From assembly GCF_036245865.1 (NCBI RefSeq), contig NZ_BTTW01000001.1:744001-808000 (forward strand): DNA of 64,000 nt, in the 5' to 3' direction. The DNA is from Corallococcus caeni. Its GTDB lineage: Bacteria > Myxococcota > Myxococcia > Myxococcales > Myxococcaceae. Shown here one piece after another: positions 23,490-33,234 of this stretch. The notes beneath the pieces are model-generated. The model was not told the origin of the DNA. It searched no databases and was given only the letters and a program-made list of their open reading frames with translations. A program made the position numbers and the translations under genes. The stretch's first letter is position 1. Each line of letters begins with the position of its first letter.

Positions 23490-26400
23490 TTGAACCCCCG
23501 TCCGCACGTCATCGCCGTGCTGCTGGCCCTGCTCCTGCCGGAGCTCGCGCTGGCCCAGGTCTTCGTCGTTCCCCGCCGCGCGGGGAAGACGCCCGTGAAC
23601 AGCTACGAATTCGAGTGGCGGCACATCGACATCCTCGTGGGCCCCGCCGCGACCGGCCTGGCGAAGCCCACCGACAACACCGCGCATGGGCAGCCGCCCG
23701 GCACGCAGGGCGGCGCCAATCCGAACGCGCCCACCACGTCGCCGCGGACGGGCGATCCGCAGTCTCCGCCGGGCGGGCCGGAGGTCACGCCTTCGGGCAA
23801 CGTGCCCACCCAGGTCCCGGGGGATCGGATGCCCGCGACGGACGGCATCTCGCTGGACATGGGCGCGTCGGACGCGGGCGCCCCGCCGGCCGTCCTGGGC
23901 CTTCCCGACGGCGGCATCCCGCCCCCGGGCGTGGTGGCCCTGGCGGACGGCGGCACGACGGGCGACGCGGGCACGCTCGCGGGCGCGGCCAATGGGGATG
24001 GCGGCACGGTGTTCTCCGGCGCGCCGCTGCTGCTGGGCGGAACGGACGGCGGCTTCAACTACACCTACGCGAAGGACCTGGGCGCGAAGACGGGCGGCGT
24101 GCGCTTCTACTTCTACGAGCGCGAGCGCGACGTGGCCGAGCGGGCCGCCCCCATCATCGAGGAGGCGTACCGGTACCTGGTGGATCAGTTCAAGTACGTC
24201 CCCACGGAGACGTTCCCGTACATCCTCTACAGCAGCTACGCGGAGTTCCTCCAGACGAACGTGTTCGCGGTCTCCGAGGGCACGCTGGGCGTCACCTCCA
24301 CGGAGGACCTGAAGCTGTCGCTGCCGTACCTGGGCGACCACCACCTCTTCGAGGAGATCAGCACGCACGAGATGGCGCACCAGTTCACCATCCAGAAGGT
24401 GCGCACCGTGGCCGAGCAGGCCAAGACCTTCGGGGATCCGCTGGGCGGCTATCCGCTGTGGTTCATCGAAGGCCTCGCGGAGTTCTACGCCAAGCGCGGG
24501 CTGGACCCCGAGGCGGAGATGATGGTGCGGGACCTGCTGGTGAACCCGGACCTGATGAAGGGCTACGCGTTCCTCGACTTCTTCTCCCCCGGGCCGTACG
24601 GCTACCTGTGGATCTACAAGGTCGGCCAGGCGCGCGTGGCGTTCCTGGAGGACGAGTACGGCGCGGGCATCACCCAGCGGCTCTTGGAGGAGGCGCCCCG
24701 GCTGGTGGGCGGCTCGCGCGACTCGCCGTCGCTCAAGTTCGAGGAGCTGCTGGAGCGGCTGACGGGGGATGACCCGAAGCGCATCTCCGCGCGGTTCGAG
24801 AACTGGCTCAAGCGCCGCGCGTTCAAGACGTACCTGGACTCGTCGCAGACGGCGCCCGCGCTGGACTCGCTGGGCGAGACGCCCGGAATCGTGACCGCGA
24901 TGGCCAGCGGGCCGGACGGCAACGTGCTGGCGCTGCGCACCATCGTGCCGGAGACGGGCGAGAGCCGGCTGTACCTGACGGATCCGCGCACGCCGGGCAA
25001 GACGGTGAAGGTGGCGGGCGACGGCGTGCCGGGCGTGGAGTCCCTGCACCCGGTGTCCGGCCGCAACTTCGCGCTGACCAAGGACAAGATCGCGTTCGTG
25101 GCGGAGCGCACCGGGCGCGACGTGCTGTACGTGCAGGACTACGTGCACATCTCCGAGAAGCGGGCCACGGACGTGCTCGTGAGGCGCTCGGCCGTCCGCA
25201 CCGGCATCGGCACGGAGGTGGGCCTCAACGTGCAACTGGACACGGGTGACCGGCGCCAGTACCGCATCGACAAGCAGGGCGTGCTGGCCATCTACTCGCC
25301 GGCCTTCTCCCCGGACGGGCGCTACGTCGCGTTCATCGGCATCAACGACGCGGGCCTGCGCGACGTGTACCTGGTGGACCTGACGCAGGGCGAGGACGCG
25401 AAGGTCCGCAAGCTCACCGACGACGTCTTCGCCGAGCGGCAGCTCACCTGGGGCCCGTCGGGCATCATCTACACGTCCGACGCGACGTCGCACCGCAAGT
25501 ACAACCTCTTCCGCGTGAAGCCGGACGCGCCGGCGGGACAGGCCGAGCGCCTCACCAGCGAGGAGCGCGACGAGGCGGATCCGCTGGCGCTGCCCGACGG
25601 CCGCCTGTTCTTCGTGGCCTACAACAAGAGCAGCTCCGACCTGCACGAGCGGCTGGCGGACGGCCGCATCGTGCGGCGCACCGACCTGACGACGGGCGTC
25701 TTCGAGCCGGGCCCCGGCCCCGACGGCGGCCTGTGGATGCTCTTCCACATGAGCGGTGAGCGGAAGCCGTCCCTGCTGCGCCCGCCGCGCATGCTGTCGC
25801 TGGAGAGCGCGAAGGAGCCGCCGGCGGATCCGCCCTCCCCCATGGCCCTCAAGCCGCTCACCGACGCGCTGGACTACAAGCCCTTCACCCGGGAGAACAT
25901 CGAGCTGGGGCCCATCTTCGGCTTCGCGGGCGCGGGCGGCGGAGGCTTCGTGGGCCAGGTGTTCGCGTCCGCGTCGGACCGGCTGCGCGACCACCAGATG
26001 GTCCTCACGCTGGCGGTGTACGGCTCCTTCGAGTTGACGGACGGCCTCCTGCTGTACGTCAACGACGAGAAGCGCGCGACGTGGGGTGGCGGTCTGTTCC
26101 AGTCGCTGCGCTTCCGCATCGACAAGACGTTCGACTACCTGCCGGCGAACCAGCGGCCGTTCTTCATCTCGTCGGAGCGCTACTTCGGCGCGTTGGGCAG
26201 CCTGCGCTACCCGCTCAGCACGTTCTTCTACCTCCAGGGCGACCTGAGCATCGGCGGCACGAAGTACTTCCTGGATGACTTCAGCGAGTTCTACCTGGCG
26301 TTCCCGGAGCGCAACGAGGCGAACCAGGATCTCCTGTCCGTGTGGCGCGCGGACAACCAGCACATCCGCTTCCAGACGGAGCTGAGCGGGCGCATCGGCT

Positions 26401-27074
26401 ACGACAGCATCAAGTACCACTACGCGACGGGGCCGCTCTCGGGCAGCTCCGTGCTGCTGGAGGCCACCGCCGGCGTGCAGCCCTTCGACGGGCAGGCGTA
26501 CGGCAACCTGCGCCTGGACGCGGAGCGGTACTTCCCCATCTACGGCCGCACCAACTTCTTCGCGCGCCTGGGTGCGGGCACCACGGTGGGCGGCCGCTAC
26601 GCGCGCTCCTACTACCTGTCCAGCTTCGACACCCTGCGCGGCGTGAACTTCGGCGACGAGCGGTGGCTGCTGGGCCAGCACTTCGTCTACTCCACGCTGG
26701 AGGCGCAGTTGCCCCTCAACGACATCATCCGGGTGGCCTTCCTCAGCGACCTGGAGGCCATCGCCGCGGTGGACATGGGTGGCGTGGGCGACGGCGCGAG
26801 GGACCTGTGGGACCACCGCGTGCTCAACGCCGTCGTCGGCTTCAACCTGTCGCTGGGGCCCCTGCTGCTGCGCCTGCACTTCGCGCGGCCCTTCGACATC
26901 AACGCCGCCGCGGGCAAGCCCGACGAAGGCTGGGTGACGAACTTCTCCATCGGCGTCGCCGGCCTCAACGGCTTCTTCGACACCAAGGGCGACCGCAGGC
27001 CGGGGTCGTCCACGCCGGGGCCGGCGCTGATGCCGGCGCTGGGCGGCGGTTACACGACGCCCCTGGTGCACTGA
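23490..27074 (+). CDS. Large surface protein: gluzincin protease, TolB-like propeller and C-terminal beta-barrel
   Basis: I choose the TTG at 23490, six nt after GAGGTG, because it opens a clean signal peptide ending ELALA before QVF (1,194 residues). Residues 30-200 are a Gly/Pro/Asp-rich linker. A zinc protease domain has H293-E-M-A-H297 and a third ligand Glu331 in WFIEGLAEFYA. About residues 470-790 hold TolB/WD40-like propeller repeats (IYSPAFSPDGRYVAFIG). The C-terminal 380 residues resemble the surface-antigen barrel of BamA/Omp85 proteins (YGNLRLDAERYFPIYGRTNF, LRGVNFGDERW). The barrel would anchor protease and propeller to the outer membrane. Its substrate is unknown. Domain calls are from motif reading. 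Confidence 0.8.
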   Translation: MNPRPHVIAVLLALLLPELALAQVFVVPRRAGKTPVNSYEFEWRHIDILVGPAATGLAKPTDNTAHGQPPGTQGGANPNAPTTSPRTGDPQSPPGGPEVTPSGNVPTQVPGDRMPATDGISLDMGASDAGAPPAVLGLPDGGIPPPGVVALADGGTTGDAGTLAGAANGDGGTVFSGAPLLLGGTDGGFNYTYAKDLGAKTGGVRFYFYERERDVAERAAPIIEEAYRYLVDQFKYVPTETFPYILYSSYAEFLQTNVFAVSEGTLGVTSTEDLKLSLPYLGDHHLFEEISTHEMAHQFTIQKVRTVAEQAKTFGDPLGGYPLWFIEGLAEFYAKRGLDPEAEMMVRDLLVNPDLMKGYAFLDFFSPGPYGYLWIYKVGQARVAFLEDEYGAGITQRLLEEAPRLVGGSRDSPSLKFEELLERLTGDDPKRISARFENWLKRRAFKTYLDSSQTAPALDSLGETPGIVTAMASGPDGNVLALRTIVPETGESRLYLTDPRTPGKTVKVAGDGVPGVESLHPVSGRNFALTKDKIAFVAERTGRDVLYVQDYVHISEKRATDVLVRRSAVRTGIGTEVGLNVQLDTGDRRQYRIDKQGVLAIYSPAFSPDGRYVAFIGINDAGLRDVYLVDLTQGEDAKVRKLTDDVFAERQLTWGPSGIIYTSDATSHRKYNLFRVKPDAPAGQAERLTSEERDEADPLALPDGRLFFVAYNKSSSDLHERLADGRIVRRTDLTTGVFEPGPGPDGGLWMLFHMSGERKPSLLRPPRMLSLESAKEPPADPPSPMALKPLTDALDYKPFTRENIELGPIFGFAGAGGGGFVGQVFASASDRLRDHQMVLTLAVYGSFELTDGLLLYVNDEKRATWGGGLFQSLRFRIDKTFDYLPANQRPFFISSERYFGALGSLRYPLSTFFYLQGDLSIGGTKYFLDDFSEFYLAFPERNEANQDLLSVWRADNQHIRFQTELSGRIGYDSIKYHYATGPLSGSSVLLEATAGVQPFDGQAYGNLRLDAERYFPIYGRTNFFARLGAGTTVGGRYARSYYLSSFDTLRGVNFGDERWLLGQHFVYSTLEAQLPLNDIIRVAFLSDLEAIAAVDMGGVGDGARDLWDHRVLNAVVGFNLSLGPLLLRLHFARPFDINAAAGKPDEGWVTNFSIGVAGLNGFFDTKGDRRPGSSTPGPALMPALGGGYTTPLVH

Positions 27075-27083
27075 GGATCAGGG

Positions 27084-27113
27084 GCGCGCTTCCCTCTTCG
27101 TGGGGAGGCGCGC
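27084..27113. terminator. Bidirectional terminator-like hairpin between convergent genes
   Basis: Positions 27084-27094 pair with 27103-27113: GCGCGC on both sides, a wobble and an A-T pair, then CCC with GGG, closing an 8-nt loop. It lies between the stop of the protease-barrel gene and the convergent membrane-protein gene. T runs are weak on both sides. Confidence 0.5.
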
Positions 27114-27117
27114 TCCT

Positions 27118-27591
27118 TCAGGACTGCGCGGCGACGAGGGCGGCGTTGGCGCGAGCCAGCGGCCCTCCGTCACTGGGGATGCGCTCGAAGTCCCCGCGCA
27201 GGGCCTTGATGGCGAACTTCTCCAGATCAATCTCCCGGCGGGTGCGCACGCCCAGCGCGCGCACGAGCACGGACAAGGGTCCGAAGCCGGTGAGGCCGTG
27301 CTGGAGGAGCAGGCCCAGGGTGACGCCGCCGAGCAGGCGAAGGCCCTGGCCGGACCTGCGACCCACCAGCAGACCGGCCAGCGCCACCACGGGGACGCCC
27401 ACGACCAGGGTGCGGTGCACGTCCCACTCGTGCTCCAGCTTGTCGAGGTACCGGCTCATCTCCGAGCGGTCCGCCTGCTCCGCCATGTAGCGGACACACG
27501 ACTCCACGTGGGCGTCGATGCGCCGGTTCATCGTGGAGGGCGCGTGGGTGCGCACGGCATCGGTCGAGGTCTGGTTCCAGGACTCCATCAT
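27118..27591 (-). CDS. Small inner-membrane protein, DUF2892-like
   Basis: Two adjacent ATGs at 27591 and 27588 follow AAGGGAG; I use the first (157 residues). The N-terminal half is charged (MNRRIDAHVESCVRYMAEQA, then RYLDKLEHEWDVHRTLVV). Two hydrophobic segments follow (about 80-96 and 105-130, GLRLLGGVTLGLLLQHGL), and a short cytoplasmic tail ends AALVAAQS. The pattern of two close membrane segments after GRRSGQGLRLLGG resembles DUF2892 proteins. Function unknown. The upstream open frame to 27921 is not supported. Confidence 0.65.
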   Translation of the reverse strand: MMESWNQTSTDAVRTHAPSTMNRRIDAHVESCVRYMAEQADRSEMSRYLDKLEHEWDVHRTLVVGVPVVALAGLLVGRRSGQGLRLLGGVTLGLLLQHGLTGFGPLSVLVRALGVRTRREIDLEKFAIKALRGDFERIPSDGGPLARANAALVAAQS

Positions 27592-27944
27592 CACTCCCTT
27601 GACGGACTCGGGCCGTCCTCCAGCCTGCTCCCAGGAAGCTAGGGTTGCTGGTCGCGTCCGTGCACAGGACCGCGTCCAGCGGCCGTCGCCCGGTTGGCCG
27701 CCTCGGGGGGGATGACGCCTGCCTCGCCGTCCCGGGGAGCAGGCGGGCAGACGTGACGACTCCCGACGCGCTCCGTCGCTGCCCCCGGGTGAGGGCAGGC
27801 GAGCATTCCAGGGAGGGAAAGAGTTTTCCTTCCGCGGGGTGCCCGCATGCCCTGCTGACACCTGCACGACCGTCCTTCCCTGGCAGGGAGGGTTCCCCCC
27901 GGCGCCGTGGCAGGGAGGCATGGGGCTTGCTCAAGCCCGGGTCG
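27592..27944. other. 353-bp divergent intergenic region with several inverted repeats
   Basis: No gene is supported here. It contains an imperfect hairpin around 27815-27838 (GGAGGGAAA / TTTTCCTTCC) and the palindromic GGGCTTGCTCAAGCCC at 27923-27938, which ends 6 nt before the cotH-like ATG. Promoters for both flanking divergent genes must lie here; no convincing -35/-10 pair was found. Confidence 0.5.
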
Positions 27945-29774
27945 ATGATGCGCCTACGACTCCTGATCAGCCTCTCGATGCTGCTGGCCGCCTGTGGCGG
28001 CGGCACGTCGAATCCCGATGACCCCTCCGTGACGGATCCCGGCATCACGGTTCCCGACACGACCGATGCAGGGGTGCCTGACGCGGGCTCCGTGGACGCC
28101 GGGACGCCGGACTCGGGAGTGCCCGACGCGGGCTCCGCGGACGCGGGGACGACGGACCCCGGGGATGGCGGGAGCACGGATGGCGGTCCGCAGCCGGTGC
28201 CGGAGGAGCAGCGGCCGTTCACGCTGCCGAAGGTCCAGACCGCGCTGCCGGAGTACGCGCTGATCATCCCTCCGGAGGCGATGGAGAAGTTCAACGCGGA
28301 CCCGTGGACGGAGGAGCAGGACGCGACGTTCCAGGCGAACGGCAAGACGTTCCCGGTGAAGGTGCGGCTGCGCGGCGCCTCCGCGCGCTTCTTCGCCAAG
28401 AAGAGCTGGAACGTCAGCTTCGCGGACAAGGACAAGTTCGAAGGCCGCACGTCGCTCAACCTCGTGGCCGAGTACGCCGACGCGTCGATGATCGCGGAGA
28501 AGATCTCCTATGACCTGCTCGCCGCCATGCGCGTGCCGGCGTCGAAGGCGACCTTCGTGCGACTCAACGTGAATGGCCACTACGAGGGTGTGTTCCTGGA
28601 GGTGGAGCAGGTCAACAAGGCCTTCCTCAAGGCCAGGCAGTTCCCGGATGACGACGCGACCATCTACCGCACGGGCTGGAAGGACACGGAGTTCAAGACG
28701 TGGAAGGTGCCCTACCAGGGCGACTGGGTGAAGAAGACGAACGAGAAGGAGCCCGACGACGCGCTGTGGGCGGTGCTGGACGTCATCAACCATACGCCGG
28801 AGCCGCAGCTGGTCACCGCGCTGGAGAAGAACCTGGAGGTGGAGTCCTACGTGCGCTCCATGGTGCTGGACGCGCTGATGTCCAACAACTTCGTGGAGGA
28901 CTCCGAGAGCTACTTCATGCACGACCAGATCACCGGCCGCTGGCGCTACGTGCCCTGGGACCTGAACAACGTGGATGCGCGTTGGTGGTACACGAACACG
29001 GTGGAGGACCAGTCCGCCTCCACGAGCAACATGAAGCACCCGCTGTTCAACTTCACGCTGCTGGATGGCTGGGTGGAGAAGATGTACCAGCAGCGCAAGC
29101 TGGAGCAGGGGAGCTACCCGGGCTACCTGCCGGTCTTCTCCAACCTGGGCACGCGCGTGGTGATGAACCCGGTGCTGCGCGCCCGGCTGGAGGCGCGGCT
29201 GGACAAGGCGCTGGACGAGTTCTTCACGCCGGAGGTGATGGACCCGTACATCGACCAGCTCCACTCGCTGATTGACGCGTCCATGAAGACCGACCCGTAC
29301 ATGGACTACGCGAAGTTCAGCGCCGGCAAGGCGTACATGAAGCGCTTCGTGAAGGTGCGCCGCGACTTCGTGGTGGCGGAGGTGAAGCGGCTGAAGGCGC
29401 AGCAGTCCACGCTGGTGCTGGAGGCTTTCGACCCGCGCGCGGGCTGGGTGGAGGTGGGCAACCACGGCACGCAGGCGGTGTCGCTCCAGGGCATGACGCT
29501 GACCACGAACCTGCGGGTGAGCCTGGCGGGCGGCGACTACGCGCCCACGGTCGTGAAGGCCCCGACGGGCGCGGTGCTGGGCAACACGACGGTGGCGCCG
29601 GGCCAGACGGTGCGGCTCACCGCCGCCTCGCTGGGCATCACCTTCCCCGCCAGCGGCGAGGTGGGCCTGTTCGACGGAAAGACGGTGGTGGGCGTGAAGG
29701 ACGCGCTGTTCTACGGCGAGCTGCCCGCGGGCAAGCACTACGCCCGTGGCGCGGAGGGCTGGGAGGTGCGCTGA
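27945..29774 (+). CDS. CotH-kinase family lipoprotein
   Basis: Translation starts at the ATG at 27945 or 27948; the longer frame to 27645 lacks start support. The 609-residue product has a lipoprotein signal (SLSMLLAACGGG) and an Asp/Ala/Gly linker with repeated VPDAGS units. A CotH domain spans about residues 95-470: KVRLRGASARFFAKKSWNVS, then YEGVFLEVEQVNKAF and the WRYVPWDLNNVDARWWY metal/catalytic loop. A C-terminal beta domain (about 490-600, LEAFDPRAGWVEVGNHGTQA) looks like a lamin-tail fold. CotH proteins are atypical secreted kinases of spore coats and other extracellular proteins. A role in spore or surface protein phosphorylation is an inference. Confidence 0.85.
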   Translation: MMRLRLLISLSMLLAACGGGTSNPDDPSVTDPGITVPDTTDAGVPDAGSVDAGTPDSGVPDAGSADAGTTDPGDGGSTDGGPQPVPEEQRPFTLPKVQTALPEYALIIPPEAMEKFNADPWTEEQDATFQANGKTFPVKVRLRGASARFFAKKSWNVSFADKDKFEGRTSLNLVAEYADASMIAEKISYDLLAAMRVPASKATFVRLNVNGHYEGVFLEVEQVNKAFLKARQFPDDDATIYRTGWKDTEFKTWKVPYQGDWVKKTNEKEPDDALWAVLDVINHTPEPQLVTALEKNLEVESYVRSMVLDALMSNNFVEDSESYFMHDQITGRWRYVPWDLNNVDARWWYTNTVEDQSASTSNMKHPLFNFTLLDGWVEKMYQQRKLEQGSYPGYLPVFSNLGTRVVMNPVLRARLEARLDKALDEFFTPEVMDPYIDQLHSLIDASMKTDPYMDYAKFSAGKAYMKRFVKVRRDFVVAEVKRLKAQQSTLVLEAFDPRAGWVEVGNHGTQAVSLQGMTLTTNLRVSLAGGDYAPTVVKAPTGAVLGNTTVAPGQTVRLTAASLGITFPASGEVGLFDGKTVVGVKDALFYGELPAGKHYARGAEGWEVR

Positions 29775-29843
29775 GTCGTCGCGCGGACACGGCTCGATGG
29801 CGGGGCGTGCGAGGCGGGCGGGGCCGGGTTAGTTACCCGGACC

Positions 29844-30866
29844 ATGCCCGCCTCTCGCATTCTGGATGACCTGCTGCCGCGTCGTTCCGGTCCCCTGCCC
29901 CGCGTGGCCGTGATTGGCGCGGGCATGTCGGGGCTGGCGCTCGCGCGGGTGCTGACGGGCGCGGGCTTCGGCGTGCGCGTGCTGGACAAGGGGCGCGGGC
30001 CGGGAGGACGGCTGTCCACGCGGAGGAGCGCGGACGGGGGCACGTTCGATCATGGCGCGCAGTACTTCACGGCAAGGGATCCGCTCTTCCGGACGCTGGT
30101 GGAGGCGTGGGTGGCGGAGGGCGTCGTGGCGGAGTGGCACGGGCGCATCGGGACGCTGACGCGTGGGGCGGTGAGTCCCGCGAAGGAGTCCGAGCGGTAC
30201 GTGGGCGTGCCGGGCATGAACGCGGTGGCGAAGGCGCTCGCGGACGGGTTGGACGTGCGCTTCGGGGTGCGGGTGGAGCGGGTGGAGCGCGACGGCCGGG
30301 CGTGGCGGCTGACCTCGGAGACGGGCGAGGACCTGGGATTGGCGGACGTGGTGGTGGCCGCGGTGCCCGCGCCGCAGGCGGTGCCATTGCTGGCGGGGGC
30401 GCCCGCGCTGGCGGCTCAGGCGGGGACCGCGCGGCTGTCGCCGTGCTGGGCCGTGATGGCGCGGTTCGAGGAGACGGTGGCGGTGGAGCTGGATGGCGCG
30501 TTCGTGGAGGACTCGCCGCTGTCGTGGGTGGCGCGCGACACGAGCAAGCCGGGGCGGGCTCAGGGGGAGCGCTGGGTGCTTCACGGGTCGGCGGAGTACA
30601 GCGCGGCGCACCTCGAGGAGACGGCGGAGGAGATAGCGCCGAAGCTCGTGGAGGCGTTCGGGAAGGCGCTGGGCAGGGATGTGCGCGCGGTGGAGGCCGT
30701 GGCGCACCGGTGGCGCTTCGCGATGCCCTCCCCGCCACTGGAGACGCCCGCGTTGTTCGACCCAGCGCTCGGGCTGGGCGCCTGTGGCGACTGGTGCGCG
30801 GGGCCGCGTGTGGAAGGCGCGTTCCTTAGCGGCGTCGCCCTGGCCCGGCGGATCGCCGAACGCTGA
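29844..30866 (+). CDS. Renalase-like FAD-dependent oxidoreductase
   Basis: The 340-residue protein has the N-terminal FAD motif VAVIGAGMSGLALARVLTGA, then DKGRGPGGRLSTRR and FDHGAQYFTARDP, the hallmark blocks of the bacterial renalase-like family. The C-terminus reads LGLGACGDWCAGPRVEGAFL, typical of the second FAD contact. Bacterial renalases oxidise misformed dihydronicotinamides; the substrate here is inferred. It is preceded by a short inverted repeat (CCGGGT / ACCCGG) with TTAGTT just upstream of the ATG, which may be the -10 region. It converges on the PBP1C gene with a 3-nt gap. Confidence 0.88.
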   Translation: MPASRILDDLLPRRSGPLPRVAVIGAGMSGLALARVLTGAGFGVRVLDKGRGPGGRLSTRRSADGGTFDHGAQYFTARDPLFRTLVEAWVAEGVVAEWHGRIGTLTRGAVSPAKESERYVGVPGMNAVAKALADGLDVRFGVRVERVERDGRAWRLTSETGEDLGLADVVVAAVPAPQAVPLLAGAPALAAQAGTARLSPCWAVMARFEETVAVELDGAFVEDSPLSWVARDTSKPGRAQGERWVLHGSAEYSAAHLEETAEEIAPKLVEAFGKALGRDVRAVEAVAHRWRFAMPSPPLETPALFDPALGLGACGDWCAGPRVEGAFLSGVALARRIAER

Positions 30867-30869
30867 ACC

Positions 30870-33230
30870 CTACTGCCGCTCGCGCACCACCAACGTGCGC
30901 CGCGCGGTGAGGCCGCGGTCGTCGGTGACGAGGATGTCGTGCGTGCCCACGCTCGGCTTCCACCACAGGCGCTCGGCGGCCTTCGCGGTTCCCAGGACGG
31001 CTCCGTCCACGAACCACGTCAGCTCGCGGTCGTGCGCGGCCTCCGCCTCCAGCGGGATCTTCTGCTCCTCCGTGTTCATGCCGGGGATGAGCAGCGCCAC
31101 CAGCCCTTCTGGCGGCGAGAGGATGGTCGGCGTGTCCCGCTCGCCTCCCGCGACGCAGCCGGGCGCCAGGGGCGGCGGCTCGGGCAACTGCCGCTGCTGT
31201 TCCGCGAGCCACCGGCGCAGGCTGGACGGCCACGTGAGGTACACGCGCGACTCCGTCTTGCGCCCGTCCCGGCAGCCCGGCCCCACCGCCAGGCCCGACG
31301 CCACGTCCACCTCCACCCGGTGGTGGTACGGACACGGCGTCGTCGGCACCGCCGTGCGCACCGCGTCCACCCGCTTGCGCTGCGTGCACGCGTCCGTGGG
31401 CAGGTGCCCCGAGTACGCGCACACCTCCACGCTCACCAGGTCCCTGGGCGGCGCGGCGTCCTCCGCCTGCAATGCCGTGCCTCGCGGCCCCACGCCTTCC
31501 AGGATGTCGAACAGCAGCGGGGCCGCGTTCTCCGCGCCGACCAGGTGCACGCTCGACGCGTGGTCGAAGTTGCCCAGCCACACCACCGCCGTGTGCTTCG
31601 GGCCGGAGCCCGCCGCCCAGGCGTCCCGGTTGCCGAAGCTCGTCCCCGTCTTCCAGTGCACGCGCGCGGGCAGCCCCGTGAGCCGACGGCGCTCCGGGAA
31701 GTCCGGCCGGTCCCTCAACGCCAACGCCTGCCGCGTCAGCCACGCCGCCCCCGGTGACACCAGCGCCTGGGCCTTCCCGGGCGCCGCGTCCTCCTCCAGC
31801 ACCCGCAGCGGCCGCGCCTGCCCATCCCCCGCCAGCGCCAGGTACACGCCCGTCAACTCCAGCGGCGTCAGCTCCAGCCCGCCCACCGCCGCGGACAGGC
31901 CGTAGTGCCCCGGCCGTGGATCCAGGCTGGTGACGCCCGCCTGCCGCAGTGATCCGAGGAAGCCCTCCACGCCCAGCCGCTCCAGGAGCCGCACGAACGG
32001 CAGGTTGAGCGACTGCGACAGCGCGGACTCCATCCGGACCAGCCCCAGGAACCGCCCGTCGAAGTTGCGCGGCTGATAGCCGCCGTACGCCACCGGGATG
32101 TCTGGCACCAGCGTCTCCGGCCCCACCAGCCCCTGATCAATCCCCAGCGCGTACAGCAGCGGCTTGAGCGCCGAGCCCGGCGAGCGCGGCGTGGCGAAGC
32201 CGATGATCTGCCCGCCGTGCTTCTCGTCGAAGAAGTCGAAGTTGCCCACCAGCGCGCGCAGCTCTCCGGACTCCCGGTCCGCCACCACCACCGCGCCGTT
32301 GTGGATGCCCTGCCGCTCCAGCCGCCGGGCCGCCTCCCCCATCGTGCGCTCCACGAAGCGCTGCGTGCCCGCGTCCAGCGTCGTCGCCAGCCACGTCGCT
32401 CCCGGCCGCCGCGCCTTGAGCCACGACGCCGCGTGCGGCGCTTCCCGGGGAAAGGGCGTGAGCACGTCCGGCACCGGCGTCGCACGCACCTCCGCCAGCA
32501 CCGCGTCGGCCCCCACACCGTCCACGACCAGCCCCTCGGACTCCAGCAGCCGGCGGGCGATGTCGTCCCGCGCCGAGCGCAGCCGGTCCCGGTTCTCCGG
32601 CGACGGGAAGCGCCGGTTCGGGTTCTGCGGCACCGCCAGCAGCGTGGCGATCTCCGCCGGACTCAGGTGCTGCGCGGTGTGCCCGAAGTAAGCGAGCGCC
32701 GCCGCCTCCACGCCCTCCACGTTGCGCCCGTAGGGCACGAACTGGAGATACGCCTCCAGCACCTCCTGCTTGGACAGCCGCGCCTCCAACTGGGCGGCGC
32801 GGAACGATTCGATGACCTTCGAGGTGAACGTGCGGGGACGTGGCTCCAGCACGCGCACCAGCTGCATCGTCAACGTGGACGCCCCCGACACCCGCCGCCC
32901 CCGGCTCAGGTTGAGCCCCAGGGCGCGCAGGGCCGCGAGCGGATCCACGCCCGGGTGCTGGAAGAACCGCTTGTCCTCCAGGGCCACCAGGGCGCGGACA
33001 TAGGCCCGGTCGATGCGGTCCTTCGGCGCGGGGATGCGCCACCGCTCGTCCGGGGCGAGGAAGACGTACGCGGGCGACCCGTCCCGGTACGCCATCACCA
33101 CCGAGGGGGGCGCCGCCAACCGCTCCGGCAGCGGCACCCACCAGGCCGCCAGCAGGCCCGTGCCCAACAGCACGAGCCCCGCCAGCGCCACCCCCGCCCA
33201 CTTCCTTCCATTGAGACGCACGCGACGCAT
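30870..33230 (-). CDS. pbpC: Penicillin-binding protein 1C
   Basis: The start at 33230 gives 786 residues, opening with a short basic segment and one membrane anchor (about 9-31). The transglycosylase domain has EDKRFFQHPG at 85-94 and GASTLTMQLVR. The transpeptidase has SPGSALKP (SxxK), SQSLN (SxN) and HWKTGTSFGNRDAW (KTG). The C-terminal 90 residues match the PbpC-specific domain (VDGAVLGTAKAAERLWWKPS). PbpC polymerises glycan and is typically paired with a bacterial alpha-2-macroglobulin, as here: that gene ends 4 nt upstream, so the two form an operon. Confidence 0.95.
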   Translation of the reverse strand: MRRVRLNGRKWAGVALAGLVLLGTGLLAAWWVPLPERLAAPPSVVMAYRDGSPAYVFLAPDERWRIPAPKDRIDRAYVRALVALEDKRFFQHPGVDPLAALRALGLNLSRGRRVSGASTLTMQLVRVLEPRPRTFTSKVIESFRAAQLEARLSKQEVLEAYLQFVPYGRNVEGVEAAALAYFGHTAQHLSPAEIATLLAVPQNPNRRFPSPENRDRLRSARDDIARRLLESEGLVVDGVGADAVLAEVRATPVPDVLTPFPREAPHAASWLKARRPGATWLATTLDAGTQRFVERTMGEAARRLERQGIHNGAVVVADRESGELRALVGNFDFFDEKHGGQIIGFATPRSPGSALKPLLYALGIDQGLVGPETLVPDIPVAYGGYQPRNFDGRFLGLVRMESALSQSLNLPFVRLLERLGVEGFLGSLRQAGVTSLDPRPGHYGLSAAVGGLELTPLELTGVYLALAGDGQARPLRVLEEDAAPGKAQALVSPGAAWLTRQALALRDRPDFPERRRLTGLPARVHWKTGTSFGNRDAWAAGSGPKHTAVVWLGNFDHASSVHLVGAENAAPLLFDILEGVGPRGTALQAEDAAPPRDLVSVEVCAYSGHLPTDACTQRKRVDAVRTAVPTTPCPYHHRVEVDVASGLAVGPGCRDGRKTESRVYLTWPSSLRRWLAEQQRQLPEPPPLAPGCVAGGERDTPTILSPPEGLVALLIPGMNTEEQKIPLEAEAAHDRELTWFVDGAVLGTAKAAERLWWKPSVGTHDILVTDDRGLTARRTLVVRERQ

Positions 33231-33234
33231 GGGC

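Noticed and set aside
23475-27071. Minus-strand open frame of about 1,200 codons opposite the protease-barrel gene
   Set aside because: The translation is Arg/His/Gln/Val-rich nonsense typical of antisense frames in high-G+C DNA, while the plus strand has a signal peptide and conserved motifs.
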